Assembly (NCBI GenBank): GCA_009746045.1
Contig: RPFO01002272.1
Location: 251,001-272,500, forward strand
Origin: Mesostigma viride
Lineage: Eukaryota > Streptophyta > Mesostigmatophyceae > Mesostigmatales > Mesostigmataceae
DNA: 21,500 bases
Reading direction: 5' to 3'
The first letter of the stretch is position 1. Each line of letters opens with the position of its first letter. Shown here one piece after another: positions 1 to 15,759 of this stretch. A program made the position numbers and the translations under genes. The notes beneath the pieces are model-generated. The model was given only the letters and a program-made list of their open reading frames with translations, did not search any database and had not been told where the DNA came from.

Positions 1-503
1 GGTGAGCACCATTGCTGCGATCGCTCTCCCACCATTTACGAGGAAATACCCGCAAATGGAAAACCACCAAGGGAATGGCGTATGCCTAGATGTGTGTGAG
101 GTTAGAAGAAGAGAGGCCAAATTAAGCCTTGAGAGGACGAAGGTTAGGAGAGCTGTGGCGGGCAGGGGCAGAAACAGCTATCCTTCTGCGTTGTGGAGCA
201 AGACATGCACACGCACGGTGCACGCTTTGCAAAGCAACGCATCCCGTGTGGAGGGTGGGTGTGGGTGTTTTCCAAGTTCCAGTGGTGCTGGGAGGGTGAG
301 GTTCAAAATACCCACTTCGTTCCACGCCGGCCAAAATGTGTGGAGCTGCCATCGCAGCCTCAGGAAGGTTCTGCCTGCAGAAAACTAGTGCGCTGCATGC
401 CTAGGGTGTGACACTGACCCATGCACTGACCTATGTGCACATGCCTCCTCGTTGTGCAAACGTCTCACACAACATCTCACGGCATGATGGCGCAAGCAGG
501 TAC
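1..503 (-). other. OR intron 5 (partial), possibly reaching the next exon
   Basis: After the donor at 503-502 no exon matching the expected second membrane segment of OR is recognisable down to position 1. A possible acceptor near 26 would give a short hydrophobic stretch in the right phase, but its residues do not match the family, so I do not annotate it. Nothing else is recognised. Confidence 0.5.
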
Positions 504-3500
504 CTCAGCTGGGATGGCAGGCCGAGCTGATGGATGAACTCAGCGTACGATTGGTTGCCAAAGCCCAGCTTGACCTCAAGCTGTGGACGCACGAGGAACG
601 TATCATGGTCACGCCACAAGGACGAGGGGAAGGGTGGTCAGGGTCCGCTCGCGCAAGGCAGCTCAGTCAACAGGTGAGCGCTGATGTGCCAGAAAAAGAA
701 GAAGTGACGACTCTAGGGTTGCTAGGTCACGCAAGTGGCCCAGGGGACAGAGAGGCACCACGCTGCAACGGGTGGAGACATGGATGGGCCCCATCACCCA
801 ACACCAACAAAGCAACCATTGCCTGCAAGTTGACAATTGGCCCGGCATCACCCTGGGCGTCTTATTCTTATGTGAACTTTTCCCCAACGTAGCAGCTAAA
901 CACACATTGATAAGAAGAAGATGAGATTTTGGAGGTCCGGCATCCACACCCCAGGACAAGGAGACGGCGGCACGGATGCACCCCTTACTAGTCTGCTACA
1001 AATGACATGAGTATGCTACGACATCTCATTACTGAAACCAATACGGCCACCTTCGCTGCTGTCCAAAAACATCGGCATGACCCCCGTCCTCCCCCACCAT
1101 GGGCGCGATGAAGCCTCCAAAAAAGATGATGCCTGACACGGTGAGCGCGAAGAAGCGGTAGTACTCTGGGAGGCTCTTCTCGTTCTGGTGAGGTGGCAAC
1201 ATGGGGGCAAGCAACAACAGCAACAAATAAGAGATGGGGGACCCAACCATCGCGACAGGCAGCAGTGGGAGGCCGTTCGTTAGCTACTGCTGGAATGGCC
1301 GCGATGGGTTCTAGCCACTTAATGAGAGTGCCAAGAGTGGCGACAACGACAGATGGACCACGCACTTCATCAAATACATGCCCCCGAGACGACAGCTGCA
1401 AGGCTTCCTCTACGGGGTCTTGGGGCAACAGGAATGGGTTATGAGGCAGGGGTGTGTGGGCAAGAGAGCCATCTTCTAGGTCCATCTTCTAGGTCAGTGA
1501 TTATCAAGCCGGTCATCTTTCGTCTCATTTCTTACGTCTGTACATGGATGCGAGGCAAACGCGACAGATCGCCAACAGCTCTCGTTTTCCTGCGCTCCCA
1601 GCTCATAGCAACACACAATGATTTGGGGAACCGCAGTGCCTGCCACAACCCGCCACGCAGCCGCACGGTTCCCAAACCAGGATGTCCCCACGGAATGGCC
1701 ACAACTGCACTGGCGTTTTCGTTTGGGAGCACCCTCACCATAACTGCCAGGGCCGGGAGGATCAGGTATGTTGCCTTTGGAAAAGGGCATCCACGACACA
1801 GCCAGCGAAACGAGAGGGGAGGCAGGAACAGGCTCTGAATACGCGCGTTTGTAAGTGCGGCAGGCCTGGGCTGGCGCGACGCAACAAAGAACGCCTTCTT
1901 CAGAAACACGCCGGAAGTGGATACCAGAGGCGAGTGCCCGCCTTGCCCACTCTACATGAGAACACGCATCGCCAGCAGCTTGGGCAAATTCTTATACTAC
2001 CTTATACTCATAGTAGTAGAAGGTACTAACACTAGTTAATGAGCGGGCAGCCTGGACTAGCTTGTTCCTGCATGTATCTGGCTAGGCAAACATCGCCAGC
2101 AGTCATGCATGTGTGACCGCGCAGGCGACCCCACACTGCGGCCGCCACGGACCATCTGCGGCGGAAAAGGGGCGAGAGAAAAGGGGGAGTTACAGGCAAG
2201 CACTCGCCCACTGCGGCAAAAAAGTGAATGTACGGGTTATAGGCACCCACGGACCAGCTGAGGCAGGAAAGGGATGTACGAGTCAAAGGCCTCCATCGGG
2301 TTGGGCTCATCCCCCGTCTCCTGCTCCGCCTCAAAGCTCTTCAGCTGGCGCTGGATACGCAGCCGGCGCACCTGGCAGGGCGGGGAGGGGGTGTGGGATA
2401 CCCACATGCAACAGGGGGGGAGGACAGGAAGAAAGAATCATGAGGAGATGTAGAGATGGCAAGTCGCGGCCATGAGGGTAGATGGCAAGTCGCGGCCGTG
2501 AGGGTAGATGGCAAGTCGCGGCCATGAGGGTAGATGGCAAGTCGCGGCCATGAGGGTAGATGGCAAGTCGCGGCCGTGAGGGTAGATGGCAAGTCGCGGC
2601 CATGAGGGTAGATGGCAAGTCACGGCCGTGAGGGTAGATGGCAAGTCGCGGCCATGAGGGTAGATGGCAAGTCGCGGCCATGAGGGTAGATGGCATGTCA
2701 CGGCCATGAGGGTAGATGGCAAGTCACGGCCATGAGGGTAGATGGCAAGTCGCGGCCATGAGGGTAGATGGCAAGTCGCGGCCATGAGGGTAGATGGCAA
2801 GTCGCGGCCATGAGGGTAGATGGCAAGTCGCGGCCATGAGGGTAGATGGCAAGTCGCGGCCATGAGGGTAGATGGCAAGTCACGGCCATGAGGGTAGATG
2901 GCAAGTCGCGGCCATGAGGGTAGATGGCAAGTCACGGCCATGAGGGTAGATGGCAAGTCGCGGCCATGAGGGTAGATGGCAAGTCGCGGCCATGAGGGTA
3001 GATGGCAAGTCGCGGCCATGAGGGTAGATGGCAAGTCGCGGCCATGAGGGTAGATGGCAAGTCGCGGCCATGAGGGTAGATGGCAAGTCGCGGCCATGAG
3101 GGTAGATGGCAAGTCGCGGCCATGAGGGTAGATGGCAAGTCGCGGCCATGAGGGTAGATGGCAAGTCGCGGCCATGAGGGTAGATGGCAAGTCGCGGCCA
3201 TGAGGGTAGATGGCAAGTCGCGGCCATGAGGGTAGATGGCAAGTCGCGGCCGTGAGGGTAGATGGCAAGTCGCGGCCGTGAGGGTAGATGGCAAGTCGCG
3301 GCCATGAGGGTAGATGGCAAGTCGCGGCCATGAGGGGAGATGGCAAGTCGCGGCCATGAGGGTAGATGGCAAGTCGCGGCCATGAGGGTAGATGGCAAGT
3401 CGCGGCCATGAGGGTAGATGGCAAGTCGCGGCCATGAGGGTAGATGGCAAGTCACGGCCGTGAGGGTAGATGGCAAGTCGCGGCCATGAGGGTAGATGGC

Positions 3501-6084
3501 AAGTCGCGGCCATGAGGGTAGATGGCAAGTCGCGGCCATGAGGGTAGATGGCAAGTCGCGGCCATGAGGGTAGATGGCAAGTCGCGGCCATGAGGGTAGA
3601 TGGCAAGTCGCGGCCATGAGGGTAGATGGCAAGTCGCGGCCATGAGGGGAGATGGCAAGTCGCGGCCATAGGGTAGATGGCAAGTCGCGGCCATGAGGGT
3701 AGATGGCAAGTCACGGTCACATGGGCCAGCAATGCTGCTGTCTGGCAGGGCATAGACCCTGGCAAGCATTTGAAAGACCCCACTTGCGGGGTACGCCTAG
3801 GCACTCACACGGGCGGAGCACACAAGCCAGTGTCAACACATGGCGCCTTGAAGGCTGTTTAGGCAACCACCCTAGGCTGGACAACGGTGGCTGGGTACCG
3901 AAAAGTGCGCGGGTATTGGTGTTCGCAGTTGCGCATGTGGTCCTTCGTTCGTGTGTGTGTGGGTATTCGCACATGTGAGCATGCCAGGCGTCGCAAAGTC
4001 GACCAATCTTCCTTCTACCAGAATCACAGCATACGCCCTCATCTCCTCTGCATATCCCCTACCTCCTCCAAATCTCCTCCAGCAGCATCATATGCCCTCG
4101 CCTCCGCCAGACCTAACGCCTATCCCCCCACCTCCTCGAGCAGCTTATGATCTGCCCTTGCCTCCTCCAGACCCAGCGCCTATGGCCTCACCTCCTCCAG
4201 ACCTAGCAGCTATCTCCTCACCTCCTCGAGGAGCAGGAAGATCTTGTTGCGGCGCGCAGTGATCCCCGCGTCGATGTCCTTGAGCGCCAGCTGGGCAAAG
4301 TTCTGCACCGTCTCGCGCCCCTCGATGATGCAGAAGTTTTCCGGGAGCGCCACGCTGTCGCTCATCGGGCTGGCACGCGTCACACAGGAGGGGAGAGGCC
4401 AAGCGCAGGCACGGCATGGCTGTCATCGATGAGTATCAGCGCCAGCGTGCATACAGCGTATACTGATAGTCATCAGCGGCAGTGTGCTTATGGCATCCGT
4501 TTCTTGGCATCGGCAGACAAGATGCAAGATGAGCTGATCTAGCAACAATTTGGCAGCTGGTTGGCATAGGTGCCGATGCACACGGAATGAATTGTGTGGT
4601 GGCATCCGATTCCATGGAAACACCCGTACTCAAATGGGCACCCACGCATGGGAAAACATGAAAGACCCAGCGGCACTGCCAGGAAGAGCAGCATTGCAGA
4701 GCCCAGCACAGACGGAGCCATCACCAGCAATGTAAAAATTTAGATTAAGTAACCACGTGACTGCGTCGCCAGCAATGTGACGCCGGATATACACGGATAC
4801 GCCCAACTACGCAGCTTGTGTAGCCCCCTAACCCCATGGTCTCGTTTCGCTACAGGTTCACCCTGGCATGCCTGCACGTGTGCCTTTCAAAAGACAGGCA
4901 CACTTCACAAGGGTGAGGGGCACCGAGCGAGTGCGCGCCACAACCACGCCGACCTGTATCCTGGTGGATAGGCAACCGGGACGCTTGTAAGCATGCAAAC
5001 TGGCATTGCCGTGGTAAACATGGGTCTAGAGCACAGAGGTCACTTGGCAAGGCGGCTTGGCTTCCTGCGTCTTACGTCAAAGGGGTTAGGGGGGGGAAAG
5101 GTGGCGGGGGACTGACAGGGGGGCAGGCATAAGCATGGAGACACCTCAGGAGGGGCAGGACTGGGGACCTGACACCCATGTCATGCCCGCCCATGTTGGT
5201 GTATCTTCCCGGGTGTCTGACTTCAAAATTGGCAAATCCTGCCTCCACATTTCCCACTTCATTCATCTCCGTCATCTTGAACGGCTCCACATCCATGGAT
5301 AAGATAACGGCGGGCTCGAGCTACCATTGTCCGGATTCTCCAAACCTCCCGCCTGCGCTGGTTGTATCACGATATCGTTCCTTGGTGTCGGGCCTGTCCT
5401 GGCTGTTGTAAGCAGTGACCAGGCGAAGTACACGGAGTCTACCAGGATATCTGTACTTCTAATGCCCAAAAAAGCCATCGATGTACTAATCCACTGGCAG
5501 CTTTCATTGATTTACAAGTTTACCAGGTGTGCATGTGAAGGTTTTACAGCAGAAAGAAGAAAACCTGCTAAACGCATGACACCGGATAATTCCAATTATC
5601 AAACAAACATCGGCGAAGGGTGGCAGATGGCGTCTCCACAGGGCTATCACAGCTCCACCACGCCAATATCAACTTGCCTTTAACCCAGGGTGCTGGCGAC
5701 TAGTAAGGCTTTGGAGGCGCTGCCATGCTACAGAGTATAAGGGAGCTTAGGGAGAGCGTTATCCAGCGCATGTCGCGGCACTTACTCGTATTCATTCGAG
5801 GATGATCCACTCGGTAGAACGTCGCTGTCGACGCTCGCCTTTACCGTGAAGCGCCTTGATGCTCCCTGACCGGGTAGAGAAAGCGGACACGGGCTAATGT
5901 CGAATGAGCCGGGTATATGCCGGCCCCGGCACCGGGCTACCGGGAAACTACGCAACGGCGAATGGAAAGCTGACCGATTATTAATCTGGTTTTTGTGGAA
6001 ACAACCAGGAATTGTCCACGATGCTGCCGCGACTATTTGCGGCCGGAGCACTGTACATGCTGAAGCCGCAAACGCAGTCTCCAT
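504..6084 (-). CDS. OR: ORANGE (OR) plastid chaperone, 5 exons, 3' end outside window
   Basis: Seen: exons 6084-5786, 4369-4222, 2371-2255, 1184-1098 and 580-504 all have GT/AG borders and join in one frame (242 codons plus 2 bases). Residues 1-99 resemble a plastid transit peptide (METAFAASACTVL at the start, basic and Ser-rich, RRFTVKAS near a likely cleavage site). Residues 111-149 contain NFCIIEG, ETVQNF and RRNKIFLLLEE, continued across the splice by VRRLRIQ. Then come IPFLPQL, a membrane segment (SGIIFFGGFIAP) and LEVKLGFGNQSYAEFIHQL. Known: this order is diagnostic of plant ORANGE, a plastid DnaJ-like holdase without a J domain that stabilises phytoene synthase and promotes chromoplast/carotenoid accumulation. 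The start is the first ATG in frame, with A at -3 and G at +4. The second membrane segment and the CxxCxGxG zinc finger should lie left of position 1. Exon 5 ends with two bases (AG) at a GTACCT donor. The divergent neighbour starts at 7138. Confidence 0.9.
581..2254 (-). other. OR introns 3 and 4 with exon 4 between them
   Basis: Intron 4 (1097-581, 517 bp) and intron 3 (2254-1185, 1070 bp) flank exon 4 (1184-1098). Intron 3 uses a GTCCGT donor and a CTCACCAG acceptor. It holds a 13-bp direct duplication (CCATCTTCTAGGT twice, about 1470-1495). I see no independent gene here. Confidence 0.7.
2454..3716. repeat. 26-bp minisatellite, about 49 copies, in OR intron 2
   Basis: The 26-bp unit begins AGGGTAGATGGCAAGTCGCG and ends GCCATG. 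AGATGGCAAG recurs every 26 bp from 2454 to 3701: 48 intervals, 1247 bp, with one 25-bp copy near 3668. Variants are mostly CG to CA or TG changes (CGCGG/CACGG, CCGTG/CCATG) plus a few GGTAG/GGGAG copies. Because 26 is not a multiple of 3 and the unit lacks stops, all three minus frames stay open and spell a 26-residue periodic peptide. I regard this as a by-product of the repeat. The array lies wholly inside the 1850-bp intron 2 (4221-2372) of OR. Confidence 0.97.
4101..4230 (-). repeat. 30-bp tandem repeat duplicating the OR exon 2 splice donor
   Basis: Plus-strand units start CCTCC at 4101, 4131, 4161, 4191 and 4221, an exact 30-bp spacing; the last unit runs into exon 2. On the minus strand each boundary reads GAG followed by a donor-like hexamer: GTGAGG at 4221 (the donor used in the model), GTGAGG at 4191, GCAAGG at 4161, GTGGGG at 4131 and GCGAGG at 4101. 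The period keeps the reading frame, but reading past the first donor reaches TAG after three codons. Confidence 0.85.
4370..5785 (-). other. OR intron 1
   Basis: A 1416-bp intron with a consensus GTAAGT donor (5785-5780) and a GTGCCAG acceptor at 4370. It splits an Asp codon (GA|C), which sets the phase that joins the transit peptide exon to the FCIIEG exon. I see no other gene or repeat in it. Confidence 0.75.
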
Positions 6085-7137
6085 CTTCGTAACTCGAATT
6101 GTCAACAACTTGAAGCTTGAGGTACCCCGATTTCTACTGCTTACACCCCAGGGGGAGGAAATTTGCCAGATTAATCTCAAAAGCAATCTAACCGAATTAA
6201 ATGTTGCGCCTAAATTGCGTAGTTATGCAGGTATGGCTTGCTTTTCCGAGGTTATCGTGGCAGCCTTTTACTCGGTTCGCACAGCCGAATAAGGCATAGC
6301 TCGTGTTTCAGCTTCATCCATGACCAGTCACGCAAACCCATCCATACACAGCCGGACCAAACACGTGGCGCTGTTGATCCCAAGTGTAAGAAAACCGGCA
6401 CCCACAATGATGTTGTTGACGACCCTGGTTGGCTGTTACAAGTGCGGAAATGCAGCCAAGCGCTACAGTACAACACCGCAGCCACTATAGATTCTCTGCT
6501 GCCCATGTGCGGCGTGGGGCACAACAACAACAACAACACCGCAGCTTGGTACACGATCGCACAAGATGCAGGATCAGATCAGTGCACACGCCTCTTGACC
6601 GTTGAGAATCCGTATTTTTCTGATTGATTACTGACACGAATTGACCATTGGGGGCCCTAGAAACTACACCTGTGCTAAACATATCTTCCCTCGATCATTC
6701 ACGCGGGAACCAATTAGCGCATTTACAGGTTCCTAGTCGCTCATCTCGGGACGAGGAAGAGTCAACCAGTCATGTGCGCACTGCGCACGCCCTGACGTCC
6801 GGAACGCCAGAGCTGCCCCGGCCCGGCCTTTTTGGCAAAAAAGCGTTCCCTTCAACGTTGGCCAAATGCGGGATGATACGGGGGCCGTTGCAATGTGCTT
6901 TTTGTGAGACGACATTGTCGGATGGCTCGATTTACCTCCTTGCAATGCCATCGTAAATTCAATACTGTTAGCAGAAGATGAACGTTTTTTGCCACTGTTC
7001 ACCCCGAGGTAGCCAGTAATCAACGTTCCCGACCGAAGGTGGCGATTATCGCTTTCTTGAATTTCTAGTGCTTCGTTCAATCCAAGCACTACTACCTGCC
7101 CCCGAAATACGCAAGGTAGACATCTGTACTGATCAGA
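6085..7137. promoter_or_regulatory. Intergenic region between divergent OR and coiled-coil genes
   Basis: The 1053 bp between the two start codons should contain both 5' leaders and promoters; this is inferred from gene orientation. No convincing TATA box was identified. It includes a CAA microsatellite (about 6520-6540) next to a 25-bp sequence repeated elsewhere. Open frames here are short and lack coding character. Confidence 0.5.
6494..6518 (+). repeat. Dispersed 25-bp repeat, copy 1, next to (CAA)n
   Basis: An exact 25-bp match in inverted orientation to 14747-14771. It includes CTGCTGCCCATGTGCGGCG. Both copies are followed on the same side by a CAA/TTG-type microsatellite, so they are probably ends of one dispersed element family. 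Confidence 0.7.
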
Positions 7138-12585
<5,448 letters not shown>

Positions 12586-13712
12586 CGGGGCGGTGCGATG
12601 GGGGAGATGCGGAAGCGGCGGTGATATTTGGGGTATGCTGGATTCGCTGGGCGGCTCTTAACTGCCTACCGTCCACATCCGCTGGATAAAGACGCGGGGA
12701 TTGGGATCCCGTGGATTTTCACGGATGAAGTGAGGCAACTAATGCATGCCTGGGCGCTGGGATGGATCGGTGGCGGCGCCCTTGAGGCCACGGGGATTTG
12801 GGAGATATCAATGGCAGGAACGTGCATGCCATGCTTCCGTGGCGCCTGTGCAACAGCTTTTCGTGTAATTTTAGCAAGTCAGACAACCAGTTAACGGGCA
12901 TAGGCATGTGCCGGTAATGCTGAGGGGGGGCACGATTCCGTGCAACCGGGCGCAATGGATTAATGCCCCAGCTATGTCCCCCCTGAAACCTTGTCCTTAC
13001 AGCCTGCATGAGCTGGGGGGTACCATGCTTTTGTTTACGTGGAAATCGTGGGGGGGATTCCATAGTGGCACTAGGTGGAGTATCTATATAGTTTTTTTAC
13101 CACAAATTTTGTATATGAATAATCCAATTAAAATTCAAGTCGGTGAAGAAATGTCTAAATGGCTTTGATTTAATTTTAATGCTACTATTTATCATGCAAG
13201 CCGCCTGCCAACCGGGAGGCCAGAGTGGACAGCATGTTCCGCACACACCACTTCAGCTCAGCAAACACCAGCCACACGATTACTCTGGCCTAAGCTACCT
13301 AAGTTGGGTACATATCTGTGAGGTCATCATGCCTGCAAAGCATGCGTTCCCAATCCATGTTTGCCAGTGACATGCGGAACGTCCATTGCGACAGCCTCCA
13401 TGGAATAACCGTGCGAAGCTTCAAGAATACGCATTGATCCTAGCGACATATTCAATGACTTCAAGGATTTGCCTCGCATGTGCTGGCGAGAACGCAGCCA
13501 CCCAGGTTGACATCAGGAAAACCAATGCTGCCAATCACTGCAACTACTAATTGACGATGTTGCAGGTAACATGGCATGGGCATCACTTTGTGCGTCCAAC
13601 CGCAACAGGGATCAAACCCTGATGTGTGGGTTATCAGAGCATTCCACCGAACACAGGTCACAAGCACCTCCGCTGCTTGGGCAGGTCACGTTGGTGTGCG
13701 TGCTGGTTAAAA
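12586..13712. other. Intergenic region: convergent 3' ends, AT-rich island
   Basis: The region lies between the convergent coiled-coil gene and the minus-strand gene at 13713. A TGTAA motif at 12864-12868, about 280 bp after the stop, is a candidate polyadenylation signal of the kind used in chlorophytes. 13080-13200 is markedly AT-rich against its GC-rich surroundings. Open frames here are short and I see no supported gene. Confidence 0.45.
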
Positions 13713-14192
13713 TTAGCTCTTCTGCTGAGGCTCCACCGTTTGGTTTTGCAGCTTGTAATAAAAAATAGCTGGCTTCGACGTGTCTTTTATGAACGGTTTC
13801 TGACCTGGCCCTCCAGGTTTTAGAGGAAACGAAGCCTCTGTTAAAAGGCGACCCTCTCGAATCATCTGGGCGCAGACTTTCTTCATGTGAGCCTTGGATA
13901 CAGCACCCTTCGTTTTCATTATGTCCCAAAGCTGCGCTCTATTCAATGGCCCAGATTCTGCAAGCACGGCATGGATTTTAAGTATCAAACCAGCCCGTCG
14001 TTTCTTCTCCTGTTCCGATATGCCCTGTGATGGCCTCCAGCGCGGAGTTCCCTCCAAAGCCGGCGCACTGTCTCCCGCGTAAGTTCTTGCATTCCCGATG
14101 CCGCAGACAAATGCGTCAGCGTTGAAAACAATTCTTGACCGGATTCTTCTGCCAAACTCGCCTGCTAAGGTCGTTAGCCCGGACCGAAACAT
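13713..14192 (-). CDS. Small mitochondrial protein with possible winged-helix fold
   Basis: Seen: an uninterrupted 159-codon frame with ATG at 14192-14190 (A at -3) and TAA at 13715-13713. Residues 1-38 are basic, without acidic residues except E12 and D26, and end in ARTY|AG, the classical R-3 mitochondrial processing motif, implying cleavage after Tyr38. The mature part begins with a basic linker (about 50-67). Predicted helices follow (GLILKIHAVLAESG, RAQLWDIMKTKG, HMKKVCAQMIREGRL), then a Gly/Pro/Lys loop and a strand-like KPAIFYYKL. That order suits a winged-helix domain and would fit a mitoribosomal or nucleic-acid-binding accessory protein, but this is inference; I do not recognise the family. 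Codon use is less GC-rich than the coiled-coil gene. A large transposon lies about 600 bp upstream of its start. Confidence 0.65.
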   Translation of the reverse strand: MFRSGLTTLAGEFGRRIRSRIVFNADAFVCGIGNARTYAGDSAPALEGTPRWRPSQGISEQEKKRRAGLILKIHAVLAESGPLNRAQLWDIMKTKGAVSKAHMKKVCAQMIREGRLLTEASFPLKPGGPGQKPFIKDTSKPAIFYYKLQNQTVEPQQKS

Positions 14193-14448
14193 CCTGAACG
14201 GTTATCCGTGCGGAAGACCAGCACCTTCAACCGCGTTCCATGCTGTCAAGCAGAAGAGGCCTGCACCACTTGCCCACGAGTAACGCAGCGCATATTGCCC
14301 AGAAAAATAAGGAATTATACGCTATTGAACCGTGTTGGAACGCGATTGTCGAGCCCGGAGCACCGGGGAGCTTCGTTCTCGGGCGTAAAATACCTACTCG
14401 AGAGAAACGTGGTCATGTGCACGCCTGCACCGAGCACCAGTGCACGAT

Positions 14449-14466
14449 GCACCGGTGCACCGGTGC
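14449..14466. repeat. 18-bp perfect palindrome
   Basis: GCACCGGTGCACCGGTGC equals its own reverse complement. It lies about 260 bp upstream of the mitochondrial-protein start codon, among further GTGCA motifs, and could be a protein-binding site. Function unknown. Confidence 0.8.
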
Positions 14467-14746
14467 TGGCTGCTGGCAGCTACTTCCTTTTAGGGACCGA
14501 GAGACGAGACGGTGGTGGACCGACGCCGGACGCGACAAATATGACGGCCCATCTCATGCCGCCGCCCGCCCCGGCCCTGGCTCAGGTTTGCCCAATGAGG
14601 CAAATCAGGCAATGCCCGAGATGCTATTCGCCAATAAGCGAATTCTATGACTTAATACTTATTAGGTCAGATTCATAATCGTACAAACTTGATTCTGCTA
14701 TCACAGATACAATCTCCGGTTGTTGTTGTTTGTTGTTGGCTTGTTG

Positions 14747-14771
14747 CCCACGCCGCACATGGGCAGCAGAG
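14747..14771 (-). repeat. Dispersed 25-bp repeat, copy 2, next to (TTG)n
   Basis: Reverse complement of 6494-6518, again bordered by a TTG-rich microsatellite (about 14719-14746). It lies only about 10 bp outside the target-site duplication of the large transposon. Confidence 0.7.
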
Positions 14772-14780
14772 GCCAGAGGT

Positions 14781-14790
14781 TTGGCACGGC
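14781..14790 (+). repeat. Target-site duplication, left copy
   Basis: TTGGCACGGC directly abuts the left terminus of the transposon and is repeated exactly at 21130-21139. Confidence 0.9.
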
Positions 14791-15654
14791 GAGTTTTTGT
14801 AAACATCAGACACTGATTTCTTCAGACGGTGCGCAAGGCTGGGGAGTGCGCGAGGCTGGGAGTGCGCAAGGCTGGGAGTGCATCGTGGCTGGGCGCGGCG
14901 CGGCAGCGTGCGCAAGGCTGGCGCGTAAAACTGCAAACGACGTAAATCGTATCGGCTGCCTTTGGACTTAGCCGAATTTCGTCGTCGATGCGAGTGGTGA
15001 TGGCCGTTTAGATCTTAGTTTTTAACCCGACGGGTTTCCTTATGATGCGTTCAAAATGGCAGCTGATGGCATGATTACTTAACATGTGGCGCGCGCAAAG
15101 AGCCTGTAGTCGTGCAGTTTACCCTCGATAATCAATCAATCTGAGTCTCGAGTCCACGTTGGAGTCCACTGACCCCCCCGACTAGAATTTCCGACCCCCA
15201 ATGTTGCACGCAAGCTATGCCTGCCATGCTTTTTCTATTTCCTAACACCCACAGTTGGGGGATCATAGTCATTGACAATTTCTCCCCGTTGCTTTTTATG
15301 CTGCATATCCAACTATATCGGAGTAAGAGGGGTCGAGCGGATGACGCCGACATGGTTTGCATATACCTTCATAGTGGCTTCAAATCGTCATATTCTTGAA
15401 GCGCGGTCAGTTCAGCCCACAGAACCTTACGTACGTCTTACCAAGGTACATGCACGGTGGGGACGCGGTCGGCCGGTCGGGGTTTGCCTGCTTTCTTTAC
15501 CCAACCAGGGACATGTTCGTGATTTTCTTGCAGCGCTGGAAGATCAGTCCCGGGAAGAACCGCCTGCGACCCCTGGACCGTTCCGTTCCAACGATACCTG
15601 TGACTCTTCAGCATCAACGGTACGAATAGCACGAACCCGCCCACGTGCTTGGCC

Positions 15655-15759
15655 GCCATACCCGTTCCTAGTCATGCCATGCTCCTTCCTAGTCATGCCA
15701 TGGTCGTTCCGAGTCATGCCATGGTCGTTCCTAGTCATGTCACTCCCGTTCCTAGTCAT
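15655..15759 (-). repeat. Short 21-bp satellite block, left arm (5 copies)
   Basis: Five units of the same 21-bp family as the large array, read on the minus strand and followed by an ATTA tract. Mirrored exactly at 20161-20265. Confidence 0.9.

Larger units (their letters stand above)
14193..14780. other. Upstream region of the mitochondrial-protein gene
   Basis: Should contain the promoter of the minus-strand gene. It holds an 18-bp perfect palindrome (14449-14466), other GCACCGG/GTGCA repeats around 14417-14470, and a TTG-rich microsatellite (14719-14746). No gene is supported. Confidence 0.45.

Noticed and set aside
1-30. Possible OR exon 6 start near the left edge
   Set aside because: A phase-compatible acceptor exists, but the encoded residues do not match the expected membrane segment and the window ends too soon.
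2454-3716. CRISPR array
   Set aside because: There are no unique spacers; the 26-bp units abut directly, in a eukaryotic intron.
2438-3804. Long minus-strand open frames (up to 328 codons) across the 26-bp array
   Set aside because: They are open only because the repeat unit lacks stops; they lie inside an OR intron and have no non-repeat coding sequence.
12628-12894. 88-codon frame after the coiled-coil gene
   Set aside because: It lies in the likely 3' UTR, has no domain and no supporting splice or start context.
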